Positions 16,482 to 24,354 are shown, numbered from the stretch's first letter. The stretch is 36,669 nt of DNA from Candidatus Omnitrophota bacterium (GCA_018062515.1 JAGOSC010000029.1:1-36669), one strand, 5' to 3'. The notes: generated from the letters alone by a model not told the origin. Numbers and translations: made by a program.

Positions 16482-17189
16482 ATGATCCGAAAGATTTTTT
16501 TATTGTCATGGATTTGTCTGCTGCATCTTGGATGCGGTCCCGTCGATATGCCCGATAGTAAATTGGTTCCCAATCATGTCGTCGAGGTTAAAGAAGCCAA
16601 AACAGCGGACGTATTTGTTCGCATGTTTTCCGGACATTTATTCATCGGGCCAAATGCCAAAACATTAATGGTTGGGACTTATCAATATAATAATCCCACC
16701 AATGCCCCCACCATGAATTACACGGAAATTGATCAGAAGGGCTGGCTTTCATTATTACAGGCTGACATACCTACCATCGGTACATTCCCCCGGAACGATG
16801 CGATGAACCGCTGGGATATTCAGTTGAATAAAGATTTTCCGACGGAGTTGAGCATCGAATTTGGCAAAGGAGACGGAAAAATTAATCTGAATGATATGAA
16901 TCTGACTTTTTTTAGGCTTCTTAATAAAAAAGGAAAATTAGACATTGATTTGTCGACGAGTAAATTGAAAGAAGATTTGGTTTTATGGATGGACAATGAG
17001 GCGGGGGAAATAAGTATTCATCTTCCGAAGAATGTCGGCGTACAGGTCACGACGGTCAGGGGCGCCCAGATCGTCGCTGAAGGATTTAAAAAAGAAGATG
17101 CTGTTTATAAGAATGAATGGGCAGGATCTGACGCCAAGCAAATTTTTGTAGATATTAAATCCGAAGCAGGAACGATTAACGTACGATAA
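16482..17189 (+). CDS. Putative lipoprotein with toast_rack-type (DUF2154/LiaF-like) domain
   Basis: The 235 residues open with a hydrophobic signal ending LHLGC at residues 14-18, a near-lipobox (His at -3 is not ideal). The body follows the toast_rack layout: LFIGPNAKTLMVGTYQYN, then WDIQLNKDFPTELSIEFGKGDG, then a stack of short beta repeats and a final GTINVR. These right-handed beta stacks occur in envelope-stress and LiaF-type proteins and probably mediate binding, not catalysis. The gene starts 18 bases after the Gln-rich gene with an AAGGTAAGG ribosome-binding site, and the SDR gene follows by 16 bases. Confidence 0.75.
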   Translation: MIRKIFLLSWICLLHLGCGPVDMPDSKLVPNHVVEVKEAKTADVFVRMFSGHLFIGPNAKTLMVGTYQYNNPTNAPTMNYTEIDQKGWLSLLQADIPTIGTFPRNDAMNRWDIQLNKDFPTELSIEFGKGDGKINLNDMNLTFFRLLNKKGKLDIDLSTSKLKEDLVLWMDNEAGEISIHLPKNVGVQVTTVRGAQIVAEGFKKEDAVYKNEWAGSDAKQIFVDIKSEAGTINVR

Positions 17190-17205
17190 TACAGTGAGGT
17201 GAGCT

Positions 17206-17976
17206 ATGAAAACAGCGGTGATAACAGGAGCTTCGTCGGGGATCGGGTATGAATTTGCCAAGATTTTGGCCCGGGAGAAATATCAGCTGGTTTTGATCGC
17301 CCGGAATTTGGATCGTTTGAATGATATCAAACAGGAATTTGAAAAGATTTATGGCATCAATGTCATACTGATGCCCGCAGACTTATCACTCGAAAATGTA
17401 GTGGAAGGTATTGTCAAAGAACTCAGATATCGGCAGTTGCTCGTCGAAGTTTTGATCAACAGCGCCGGCTTTGGATATGGCGGAGAATATGTGCGGCAAT
17501 CATGGGACAATGAAAAAGATATGATTCAGGTCAATGTCAAAAATTTGTCTCATTTGACCAAATTGATATTACCGCTTATGCTGGAAAGAAAATACGGACG
17601 GATTTGTAACCTTTCATCGACGGCTGCCTTTTATCCCGGCCCATTTATGGCCGTATATTACGCTTCAAAAGCCTACATTTTAAGTTATTCCCAAGCGCTG
17701 GCGAATGAATTAAAAAAGACCGGAGTGACCGTCACCTGTTTGTGCCCGGGGCCGACAATAACAAACTTTCAGACGAAAGCGGGTGTCGAAAATAACCGTC
17801 TTTTCAGAGCGAGTAATATGGCGGTAGCCAAGGACGTGGCGGAATTTGGTTTTAAGGCCATGATGAAAGGAAAAGTATTGGCCATTCCCGGCGTGAAGAA
17901 TAATTTCTTTTTGTTCATCTCGCGTTTTATGTCTCGTCAATCCATTAGCAATTTTGTTCGAAATATCAATTCGTAA
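17206..17976 (+). CDS. Short-chain dehydrogenase/reductase (classical SDR)
   Basis: The 256 residues show all classical SDR motifs: the cofactor loop TGASSGIG at 7-14, NSAGFG at about 85-90, catalytic Ser in LSSTAAF (about 139) and YYASK (Tyr-x-x-x-Lys, about 150-154), then PGP for the cofactor lid. The Arg after the second strand (IARNLDRL) favours NADP(H). The overall pattern is the DltE/short-chain ketoacyl subset of uncertain substrate. GAGGTGA precedes the start. It lies inside the envelope-protein cluster, so a role in a lipid or cell-envelope precursor is possible, but the sequence does not fix the substrate. Confidence 0.93.
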   Translation: MKTAVITGASSGIGYEFAKILAREKYQLVLIARNLDRLNDIKQEFEKIYGINVILMPADLSLENVVEGIVKELRYRQLLVEVLINSAGFGYGGEYVRQSWDNEKDMIQVNVKNLSHLTKLILPLMLERKYGRICNLSSTAAFYPGPFMAVYYASKAYILSYSQALANELKKTGVTVTCLCPGPTITNFQTKAGVENNRLFRASNMAVAKDVAEFGFKAMMKGKVLAIPGVKNNFFLFISRFMSRQSISNFVRNINS

Positions 17977-17989
17977 AGAATCCCTAAAA

Positions 17990-18889
17990 ATGATCAAATC
18001 AACTGTCTTAGTTTCTTTATTGGCGCTGCTCGTTTTATTTACTCCAGCGACGGCATTGGCCGAATACGGTGTCATTGTCCGGACAGATAAAATACAATAT
18101 AAAACCGGTGATGATGTCATCGTCATGATTAAAAATGAATTAAAAGAACCGATTTCTTTCTTGGGAATGTGTTCTATTAAAGATTGTACAAAAAAGTCGG
18201 ATGAGTGGCAATGTGATGATAAGCCTTGTGATGCGCCGGAGGATGTGCTTGTTCCCGGAGAGAAAAGAGATTTTCGTATACAAGTCGTCGGACTATTTGT
18301 CGGTGATATGAAGTACAAATTTGAGTATAAAACGTCCATTCTCGAGAAAGATCAAACGACATATTCCAATGATTTTTTTGTGATCAATACCGGTAAATCG
18401 GATGGGCCTACCATCATTAGGGGGAAGAATTATAATCCGGATGAACAAATTGAGATACAGTCGCGTATTGTGGAATTAACGACTGATGGCCAACCCAAAC
18501 CTCAAAAATATATCGTTAAAAAGAAAAAAGAAAGTGACTTCGCTGATAAAAAGTCTTATATCAAGAAAAATGATAGTAAAATTCCTGTCAGAAATGATTT
18601 ATCCGTCGAGAATTATCAGTTAAATGACAATGAAGTGATTTTGGCCGTAAGAGGCTTAAGTAAAGACCGACAGGACAATCTAAATTATTTATTAAAGAAT
18701 GAATTTTCTTCCGTTCAGTCGATTGACAACATCGGTTTGAAAGAAGGCGTGGGTCAATATTTTGTCACCTTGAATATATCCGCGGCTGAATTCGCCGATG
18801 AGCTGCAGAAAATCCAATTACCTGATTTTAGTTTCAAGGTCCTCCATTACAGTCCTAATTATATTGATTGTGTATTAAAGAAAAAATAA
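17990..18889 (+). CDS. Exported two-part protein of unknown function
   Basis: I take the ATG at 17990 because it begins a clear signal peptide (about 1-24, cut near ALA-E); a farther upstream start (17954) would overlap the SDR gene and hide it. The 299 residues contain an N-terminal beta domain (about 25-140) of the kind seen in Ig-like intracellular proteinase inhibitor domains: YGVIVRTDKIQYKTGDDVIVMIKN reads like such a strand pair, split here. Four cysteines in a short stretch (CSIKDCTKK...CDDKPC) could form disulfides. A Lys-rich linker and a second domain (about 205-299) follow. No named family is certain. It is the last gene of the cluster and converges on the transglutaminase-like gene. 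Confidence 0.78.
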   Translation: MIKSTVLVSLLALLVLFTPATALAEYGVIVRTDKIQYKTGDDVIVMIKNELKEPISFLGMCSIKDCTKKSDEWQCDDKPCDAPEDVLVPGEKRDFRIQVVGLFVGDMKYKFEYKTSILEKDQTTYSNDFFVINTGKSDGPTIIRGKNYNPDEQIEIQSRIVELTTDGQPKPQKYIVKKKKESDFADKKSYIKKNDSKIPVRNDLSVENYQLNDNEVILAVRGLSKDRQDNLNYLLKNEFSSVQSIDNIGLKEGVGQYFVTLNISAAEFADELQKIQLPDFSFKVLHYSPNYIDCVLKKK

Positions 18890-18892
18890 AGC

Positions 18893-19519
18893 TTACATCA
18901 CGTTATCGCGTTTATGACGAGATAACTGTACCATTTCTTGTATTCTTTCTTTAGGCAAGAGTAGAGAGGCAGATTTAGGATATAAGGTGGCCTCTAAGAG
19001 ATAATCAATGTGATACTTATCGTATAAGAATACCGTAATGTCTTCAAAGGTTTGCGCTTTTGTTTGTATGCAGTCCGTGTTATCAAATACAAACATTCTT
19101 TGTTTGTATTGAAAGACGGTGAAAAGATGGTGCGCTGAATCTTTCTTAATTCCCAAGACTTTTGAATCAATTCCAAAGGCATTTAAGACTGCATAATTTA
19201 AAAAGGCTAAATCTTCGCAATCACCATTTCTTCGTAAAATGGTTTGGATAGGATTGGACCATTGATCGGAATTGCCATCAGGCTGATAATGAACATTTTT
19301 CTGCAGCCACACGATGTACTGGTCTAGGGATTCAATATTATGTTTTTTAAGGAATAAAGCGAGAAAGACCTTATCGATTTCTTGAGGAGTAGCCTGAACA
19401 GAGTAAGGCTGCGGTGTTGCCAGGGTTGAACTATTTTTTGCCCACGCGCCCATCTGAGAAGAGATAATAATTAAAGTAATAATCGCCGCATAACGCTTGT
19501 AGATACGCATTCCATTCAT
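18893..19519 (-). CDS. Exported transglutaminase-like cysteine protease/peptidase
   Basis: The 208 residues have a signal peptide (about 1-27, cut near AWA-K). A transglutaminase-fold triad is visible: C101 in NGDCEDLA, His in AHHLFTVF (130-131) and D146 in VFDNTD. This resembles the bacterial transglutaminase-like cysteine peptidase group (BTLCP), whose known members cut surface adhesins, though the sequence alone does not prove that activity. Two other ATGs, one upstream and one at 19510, could also be used; all keep the signal peptide. The gene points against the 15-19 kb cluster, with three bases between stop codons. Confidence 0.82.
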   Translation of the reverse strand: MNGMRIYKRYAAIITLIIISSQMGAWAKNSSTLATPQPYSVQATPQEIDKVFLALFLKKHNIESLDQYIVWLQKNVHYQPDGNSDQWSNPIQTILRRNGDCEDLAFLNYAVLNAFGIDSKVLGIKKDSAHHLFTVFQYKQRMFVFDNTDCIQTKAQTFEDITVFLYDKYHIDYLLEATLYPKSASLLLPKERIQEMVQLSRHKRDNVM

Positions 19520-19847
19520 TCCTCGCTAAATAATCGCCAATTTCCGGCTAAGCCGGACCGTTAATAACGCTATAAATCCATTCAAAAGTGTTATTAAAGT
19601 ATAAAATATAGAGGTACGCTGGCAAGGTCTAGGCGGAGTTGTTAATAATCACATAATGCTGTAGTATAATAACTTATGAACTGAATGGAATTTATTTGGT
19701 GTTTTTAGCTAATTTATTCATTGCTATTCATACAGAAGAGATGTATTTTTCAGAATTATTTTGGATGTCGTTGAGGATTTTTTTGTTATAATGACCGAGT
19801 TGTGGTAAAAATTGGGAAGGCCGTTTGATGAAAATAAGGGAGTAAAC
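19520..19847. other. Intergenic region with hairpin and two -10 elements
   Basis: The 328-bp gap between the divergent transglutaminase-like and small lipoprotein genes holds no plausible ORF. TCCGGCT (19543-19549) and AGCCGGA (19551-19557) form a perfect hairpin in the leader of the minus-strand gene. TATAAT at 19665-19670 has a poor -35 (TTAATA, 17 bp) and no start codon soon after. TGTTATAAT at 19784-19792 is an extended -10 that fits the lipoprotein gene at 19848. A small RNA starting near 19677 is possible but unproven. Confidence 0.45.
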
Positions 19848-20129
19848 ATGAAAAATGCCAAATGGATTCTGATTTGTCTTTTATTAATGGGCTGTGCCAG
19901 CACGGCTGCCGTGGGGACGAACGCTTGGTACAATGATCGTTTAAATGAATTAAGAGAGGCACGCCTGAACGGTCAAATTACCACCGAAAAATATCTTGAA
20001 TTTAAAGCTGAGGCCGACAAGCTTCGAATGGATTACATGAATCAGCCGCGCGTCTATGATCCATTTTATTATCCTCCGACATTTGGTTACGGCTTTGGTT
20101 ATTCCTATCATCATCACCGTCATCATTGA
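19848..20129 (+). CDS. Small lipoprotein with aromatic, His-rich C-terminus
   Basis: I start this gene at 19848, where GGGAG lies five bases upstream and the protein begins with a lipoprotein signal. MKNAKWILICLLLMGC gives a lipobox LMGC with C16. An upstream in-frame start at 19812 would lose the signal. The mature part (about 78 residues) is a charged helix (LNELREARLNGQITTEKYLEF) resembling a short SHOCT-like segment, then a Tyr/Pro/Gly stretch ending HHHRHH. The His-rich end could bind metal ions. It has its own extended -10 promoter (19784-19792). The function is unknown. Confidence 0.72.
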   Translation: MKNAKWILICLLLMGCASTAAVGTNAWYNDRLNELREARLNGQITTEKYLEFKAEADKLRMDYMNQPRVYDPFYYPPTFGYGFGYSYHHHRHH

Positions 20130-20163
20130 CCTCAATTTTCCGCATAGTTTTTGCCTAATTCCA

Positions 20164-20191
20164 TTGACGTCCCATCGATTCATTTTATAAT
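20164..20191 (+). promoter_or_regulatory. Promoter for the 20201 lipoprotein operon (probably leaderless)
   Basis: TTGACG (20164-20169) and TATAAT (20186-20191) have a 16-bp spacer. The -10 ends nine bases before the ATG at 20201, leaving room for only about three leader bases, and no ribosome-binding site is present. Confidence 0.65.
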
Positions 20192-20200
20192 ACTTTAAAG

Positions 20201-20656
20201 ATGAAAAAATATTGGATTATAATCCTCATAGCCATTCTTGGATGTTCGCCCGTCCTTGATCATTCCACTATAAAAGAATTAGCGTCGACGGTGACCAAGG
20301 ATGACGGTATTGACCGGGTGGAAGCCACGTTGATCGCTCAAGATTTTATCATCCGGCGCAGTTTGTATGACCGGCTGATTAGTATCGAACCATACCGCGA
20401 GATTAAGAAATCCATTTGGTACAAAAATGGGACACCGAAAATTTATGCTGTTTTGCCGACGGACCGTACGGGTGTTGAGTTAAAACGAAGTTGGACTTTA
20501 TTCTTTAAAGATAAACGCCATACGATTCTTGGGCTTTTTTCCATCGTTCCTTTTCACGTGATTGTCGACGCAGACACGGGCGAAGTCTTAAATTGGGGAA
20601 TAAAGAAATTGGAATTTGATAAGCAAGATTATACGACGATAGAAATTTATGAATAG
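20201..20656 (+). CDS. Lipoprotein of unknown function, PepSY-like ending
   Basis: The 151 residues begin with a lipoprotein signal: MKKYWIIILIAILGC has lipobox ILGC with C15. The mature domain is compact, with charged helices (DRVEATLIAQDFIIRR), and ends HVIVDADTGEVLNWGIKKL. VDADTGEVL is the beta-turn typical of PepSY-type domains, but the fit is partial. It is probably outer-membrane attached. Its start is leaderless (see the adjacent promoter), and the next gene begins ten bases after its stop with an AGGAG site, so it heads the transcription unit 20201-22087. Confidence 0.75.
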   Translation: MKKYWIIILIAILGCSPVLDHSTIKELASTVTKDDGIDRVEATLIAQDFIIRRSLYDRLISIEPYREIKKSIWYKNGTPKIYAVLPTDRTGVELKRSWTLFFKDKRHTILGLFSIVPFHVIVDADTGEVLNWGIKKLEFDKQDYTTIEIYE

Positions 20657-20665
20657 GAGATAAAA

Positions 20666-20998
20666 ATGAAAAATAGAATATGCATCGTTCTTAGTTTGAT
20701 TTTTATGATGACGGCTGTCGCCGGATCAGCGTCGGCAAGTGATGATCCCAATCGCGTAACACCGTGGAACCGTATGACCGATTTTTTTGCGACGGTTGGT
20801 AAAGATAAGGAAGAAAAAAAATCTATTAAAGATGCTCGTCAGAAAAACCGCCGGGCAAGCCGGGAATTTGAGTCCAGACAAAAGCGAAATAAAAAAAGTC
20901 AGAAGCAAATGCGAAAACAGGAAAAAGTTATTCTTGATAAAGTTAAGACCCGAAAAAGCCCGCATGGGCGAGGAGGAATCGATGGGAGTTCCAAATAA
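20666..20998 (+). CDS. Small exported basic protein, family A (NRVTxWNRxTD motif)
   Basis: The 110 residues have a signal peptide (about 1-24, cut near ASA-S). The mature part starts DPNRVTPWNRMTDFFATVGK and continues as a strongly basic, Lys/Arg/Gln-rich helix. The motif NRVTxWNRxTDxxxTVGK is shared with the next gene, so the two are diverged tandem duplicates; I know no named family. A very basic exported helix could bind nucleic acid, lipopolysaccharide or a negatively charged partner. AGGAG supports the start, and its 3' end overlaps the next gene by 17 bases. Confidence 0.72.
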   Translation: MKNRICIVLSLIFMMTAVAGSASASDDPNRVTPWNRMTDFFATVGKDKEEKKSIKDARQKNRRASREFESRQKRNKKSQKQMRKQEKVILDKVKTRKSPHGRGGIDGSSK

Positions 20999-21257
20999 AA
21001 TATTTGTTATTGCTGTTTTGATGGTATTGTCGACGACGTCGGCTCACGCCCTCGCGTCGTATCAACAACCGAGTGACTTAAATCGGGTTACTAAATGGAA
21101 TCGGGTTACGGATTATATGTCGACGGTCGGAAAAAGTGACTTAGAAAAAAAAGCCATTCTTCGTGAAAAAAAACTTGAGCGAAGAAAGGAACGTATGCTG
21201 AAGAATCAGAACAAGTCTAAAAAAGAACGTGCCCGCCGAAGAAATTCTTCTCAATGA
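20982..21257 (+). CDS. Small exported basic protein, family A second copy
   Basis: The start is set at 20982, where AGGAGG (20971-20976) lies five bases upstream and a signal peptide begins (MGVPNKIFVIAVLMVL, cut near AHA-L or ALA-S). The frame is open farther upstream, but starting there would bury the signal inside the previous gene. The 91 residues include LNRVTKWNRVTDYMSTVGK, clearly matching the preceding protein, followed by a Lys/Arg-rich tail rich in RRK. It overlaps the previous gene by 17 bases and the next by four (ATGA), so all are translated together. The function is unknown. Confidence 0.75.
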   Translation: MGVPNKIFVIAVLMVLSTTSAHALASYQQPSDLNRVTKWNRVTDYMSTVGKSDLEKKAILREKKLERRKERMLKNQNKSKKERARRRNSSQ

Positions 21258-22087
21258 AAACAAGATTTATCGCCCTTTTATTCTTCTTTGTTCTCATAGG
21301 GCGGTCAAGTGAGGCCTGCCGTTTCTGGGTCGCGGTTGGTTCTGATAATGATTATCAATATGTCGTCGATCAGCTTATCCGCGAACCGAATTCACTCAAA
21401 AATTTAGGAGAAACTTACCGCAATGGCTGGTCCGTCGGATTTTACGACCACGGGGATGAGATTGTTATACGTGGCCAAGGCGCATCGAAAGATGATCCTA
21501 AATTTGACGATGCGGTCAGATACGTGGCTGTTCTTAAGCCCGAAATAATTATGGCGCATTTGCGCCGGGCTTCATCAGGCTGTGTTGAAGGTGTTGCCGA
21601 TCCGCATCCTTTTCGAATTACGTACAACAATAAAACCTGGCTCTTTGGTCACAACGGTGATATTAAGAAAGAAGTATTAATCCGTCTGATCGGAGAGGGT
21701 TTTCTTAAAGCCCATCCTCCGTCGGTGTGTAATGATCATCCTCCGGAATCGTGGATCGATTCTGAATTGTATTTTATGTTGATCATGAAAACCATTAAAG
21801 AATATGATGATAATGTCGAGAAAGGGATTGTGGAGGCACTGAAGAAGGTTTATGCTGTCATTCCAGAACAGGACCGTTATCTAAATTTTTTTATGAGCGA
21901 CGGAAAAACCGTGTGGGTGATGCGAAAAGGAAATACTTTGTTTTATCGTTTTGATCATAAAAAAAGAATGACAGTCTTGGCTTCAAGTATCCCGAATAGC
22001 GACGAGAAAGATTGGTCCGAATTCCCGGAAGATACCTTAGCCGTCGTAGAACCGCAGACGTTTCCAAAATTTATCTCTATAAAATAA
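21254..22087 (+). CDS. Exported class II glutamine amidotransferase-like (Ntn) protein
   Basis: This 277-residue protein has the class II amidotransferase signature, as in the YafJ/EgtC group: ACRFW with Cys22, AHLRRASSG at 101-109, PHPF at 117-120 and FGHNGDI at 131-137. In cytosolic relatives Cys2 becomes N-terminal after Met removal. Here Cys22 follows a signal peptide (1-21) with SEA at -3 to -1, so signal peptidase I should expose the same N-terminal nucleophile outside the cytoplasm. A lipobox is not formed (E at -2, S at -3). Such domains normally hydrolyse amide bonds of glutamine or gamma-glutamyl compounds; the substrate here is unknown. ATGA overlap with the upstream gene ties it to the basic proteins. 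Confidence 0.85.
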   Translation: MKTRFIALLFFFVLIGRSSEACRFWVAVGSDNDYQYVVDQLIREPNSLKNLGETYRNGWSVGFYDHGDEIVIRGQGASKDDPKFDDAVRYVAVLKPEIIMAHLRRASSGCVEGVADPHPFRITYNNKTWLFGHNGDIKKEVLIRLIGEGFLKAHPPSVCNDHPPESWIDSELYFMLIMKTIKEYDDNVEKGIVEALKKVYAVIPEQDRYLNFFMSDGKTVWVMRKGNTLFYRFDHKKRMTVLASSIPNSDEKDWSEFPEDTLAVVEPQTFPKFISIK

Positions 22088-22108
22088 GAAATAGATCATC
22101 TAAATGTA

Positions 22109-22117
22109 TGTTATAAT
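22109..22117 (+). promoter_or_regulatory. Extended -10 promoter for the ABC exporter (probably leaderless)
   Basis: TGTTATAAT (22109-22117) ends nine bases before the ATG at 22127. No ribosome-binding site is present, so the mRNA should begin within a few bases of the start codon. Confidence 0.6.
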
Positions 22118-22126
22118 TCCAAACTT

Positions 22127-23032
22127 ATGACGAAAGCCATCTCCATTCATCAGTTGAAAAAGATTTATTCCAATGGGACACAAGCTTTGAGAGGTATTGA
22201 TCTCGACGTGGAAGCCGGAGATTTTTTAGCTCTTCTTGGAGCCAATGGCGCCGGGAAAACAACGATCATTGGAATTTTAACGGGGCTGGTCAATAAAACT
22301 TCCGGTTCAGCTAAAGTGTTTGACCACGATCTAGATACCCAATTTAATGAATGTAAACGTATGATTGGCGTCGTCCCGCAGGAAATGAATTTTAATCAAT
22401 TTGAAAAAGTCCACGACATAGTTTTAACCCAAGCCGGATATTTTGGAATCAAACGCGATGACGCATTACCTGACGCGGAGCGATTGTTAAAACAATTGGA
22501 ATTATGGGAAAAACGTAATGTCCCGTCGCGCACTTTATCCGGAGGGATGAAACGTCGCCTTATGATTGTCCGCGCTCTTATTACCCGTCCTAAACTGCTT
22601 ATATTAGATGAACCCACCGCCGGCGTAGATGTTGAGCTGCGTCACAGCATGTGGGATTATCTGCGGGATCTAAATAAAAAGGGGTTAACAATTTTACTGA
22701 CGACGCATTATCTTGAAGAAGTGGAACAAATGTGCCGGCATGTGGCGATGATCAAAAATGGAAAGATTGTCACCAATGATTCTGTACGAAAATTAGTTAA
22801 TTTAATAGAATCGGAAACGTATGTTGTCCATGTCGATTCCGTAAAATCGCTGGATGCTCTTTCCATATATCAAGCCAAACAAATCGATGAACAAACCTTC
22901 ACCATGGATATTCAAAAGGGCCACAGCGTCGTGGGATTTGTGAACCATATCAGTCAGTTAGGAATGGTGATTCAGGACTTTCGTCCGCAAGGCAATCGCA
23001 TGGAAAAATTATTTCTAAAGTTGATTAAATAA
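22127..23032 (+). CDS. ABC-2 exporter ATPase (YadG-like)
   Basis: The 301 residues form one ABC ATPase domain (about 1-220) with a C-terminal extension. Walker A GANGAGKTT is at about 37-45, the Q-loop at VPQEM, the signature LSGGMKRR at about 138-145 and Walker B LLILDEPTAGVD at about 158-169; the switch histidine is in TTHYLEE. The LSGGMKRRL variant is typical of ABC-2 exporters of the YadG/drug or polysaccharide type. It hydrolyses ATP to drive the permease encoded by the next gene (one base after the stop). The substrate cannot be inferred. It has its own extended -10 promoter. Confidence 0.93.
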   Translation: MTKAISIHQLKKIYSNGTQALRGIDLDVEAGDFLALLGANGAGKTTIIGILTGLVNKTSGSAKVFDHDLDTQFNECKRMIGVVPQEMNFNQFEKVHDIVLTQAGYFGIKRDDALPDAERLLKQLELWEKRNVPSRTLSGGMKRRLMIVRALITRPKLLILDEPTAGVDVELRHSMWDYLRDLNKKGLTILLTTHYLEEVEQMCRHVAMIKNGKIVTNDSVRKLVNLIESETYVVHVDSVKSLDALSIYQAKQIDEQTFTMDIQKGHSVVGFVNHISQLGMVIQDFRPQGNRMEKLFLKLIK

Positions 23033-23033
23033 T

Positions 23034-23810
23034 ATGATGATTAAACAAGAAAATCTCGTCGCGTTGTATACGTTGGTCCGGAAAGAAGTCGTGCGCTTTA
23101 TCAGAATCTGGCCGCAGACTTTGGTTCCGCCCGTTGTAACTCAATCTTTGTATTTTCTCATTTTTGGAAAATTTATAGGATCGCAAATTGGAAACATTAA
23201 TGGGATCAGTTATATGGCGTTCATCGTCCCAGGGCTGGTCATGATGTCAGTCATCAATAATTCTTATGCTAATGTTTCGGGTTCTTTTTTCAGTTCAAAA
23301 TTCCAGCGCAGTATCGAGGAATTATTGGTTTCTCCGGCGCCGAATTGGGTTATTATCGGCGGATATTCTATCAGCGGCGCATTAAGAGGTGTGTTATGCG
23401 GCGTACTTGTTTTTGCTGTTTCGGTTTTTTTTACGCATCCGCAAATTCATCATATATTCATCATTTTTTCTTTTATTGTTCTGACGGCCATTGTTTTTTC
23501 GTTAGGGGGTATGCTGAATGGAATTCTCGCTAAGAAGTTCGACGACATTTCTATCGTCCCGACATTTATCCTCACACCATTAACTTATCTCGGCGGAGTA
23601 TTCTATTCCATTCATGTATTACCGGATGTGTGGCAGCAATTGTCCAAGTTAAATCCAATCCTTTATATGGTCAATGGATTCAGGTTTGGATTTTATGGTT
23701 TTTCGGATGTCAGTATCGGCTTCAGTTTTTTTATCCTGGTCTTTTTGGCAGTTGTTCTCATGTGGCTAAATTTACATCTTCTTAAAAAAGGCACGGGGTT
23801 ACGGACATAA
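23034..23810 (+). CDS. ABC-2 exporter permease (YadH-like)
   Basis: The 258 residues have six hydrophobic segments in the ABC-2 layout. Key patterns are MAFIVPGLVMMSVINNSYANVSGSFF, split by a helix break, and RSIEELLVSPAPNWVIIGGY, the conserved charged loop of the YadH group; both run into FFTHPQIHH and LGGVFYS. The gene begins immediately after the ATPase (ATGATG at 23034), so the pair is co-translated into one transporter. Substrate is unknown; relatives export drugs, glycolipids or polysaccharides. No terminator is visible after it. Confidence 0.93.
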   Translation: MMIKQENLVALYTLVRKEVVRFIRIWPQTLVPPVVTQSLYFLIFGKFIGSQIGNINGISYMAFIVPGLVMMSVINNSYANVSGSFFSSKFQRSIEELLVSPAPNWVIIGGYSISGALRGVLCGVLVFAVSVFFTHPQIHHIFIIFSFIVLTAIVFSLGGMLNGILAKKFDDISIVPTFILTPLTYLGGVFYSIHVLPDVWQQLSKLNPILYMVNGFRFGFYGFSDVSIGFSFFILVFLAVVLMWLNLHLLKKGTGLRT

Positions 23811-23855
23811 CTGTTCAAAAAATTCCACTTTTACTTCTAGTTTCTTCTAACTCTC

Positions 23856-23864
23856 TGATATAAT
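23856..23864 (+). promoter_or_regulatory. Extended -10 promoter for the receiver-mla operon
   Basis: TGATATAAT (23856-23864) is an extended -10 with a poor -35. It gives a leader of about 87 nt before the receiver gene at 23958, which has an AAAGG ribosome-binding site. Confidence 0.45.
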
Positions 23865-23957
23865 TCTTCATATATAAATTATTAAGAGATCCGTAGAGTT
23901 TTTCTCTTCAACTTCAGTTAAAACTAAATAATTCTAACGTTTCTTAATGAAAGGTTA

Positions 23958-24353
23958 ATGACAGCGATGAATTCAAAAACGCGTATTTTAATTGTCGATG
24001 ACGATCCGGTTGAAATAAAATTATTAAGCAGTATTCTCATTGAGAATCAGTACAATGTCACCGCCTCTAGCGAAGCAGACCGCGGTCTGCAAATGGCTAT
24101 GGATCAGTGTCCGGATGTCTTAATTTTGGATGTCATGATGCCGGTGATCAACGGTTTCAATTTTTGTCAGTTACTGAAAAATGAAGAAAAACAAAAAGAT
24201 ATTAAAGTTATTATGGTCACGGGGCGCGACGAATTAGAAGACATCAATATCGGTATGCAGATGGGGGCCGATGCCTACCTGACCAAACCCATCAATCGCG
24301 AAGAATTATTGCGTACCATCAAGATTGTGCAATCCGGTCATAAAACTCACTAG
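23958..24353 (+). CDS. Single-domain response regulator (CheY-like)
   Basis: The 131 residues are one receiver domain with no output domain. The acidic pocket is D14-D16, the phospho-acceptor is D58 in LILDVMMP, the switch Thr is T88 (MVTGRDE) and the conserved Lys is K110 (LTKP). A sensor kinase is not present in the window, so the signal is supplied from elsewhere. The following mlaE start is one base after its stop, which makes co-expression with the lipid-transport genes almost certain and suggests a phospho-dependent interaction, though that is inference. Confidence 0.93.
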   Translation: MTAMNSKTRILIVDDDPVEIKLLSSILIENQYNVTASSEADRGLQMAMDQCPDVLILDVMMPVINGFNFCQLLKNEEKQKDIKVIMVTGRDELEDINIGMQMGADAYLTKPINREELLRTIKIVQSGHKTH

Positions 24354-24354
24354 T

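Noticed and set aside
17710..18339. A 209-codon minus-strand frame across two exported-protein genes
   Set aside because: Antisense to the SDR and the following gene, both of which have clear motifs, and it has no recognisable domain.
24325..24354. TTG start for mlaE overlapping the receiver gene
   Set aside because: It overlaps the receiver end and would add a short tail without any ribosome-binding site; the ATG at 24355 gives the usual MlaE N-terminus.
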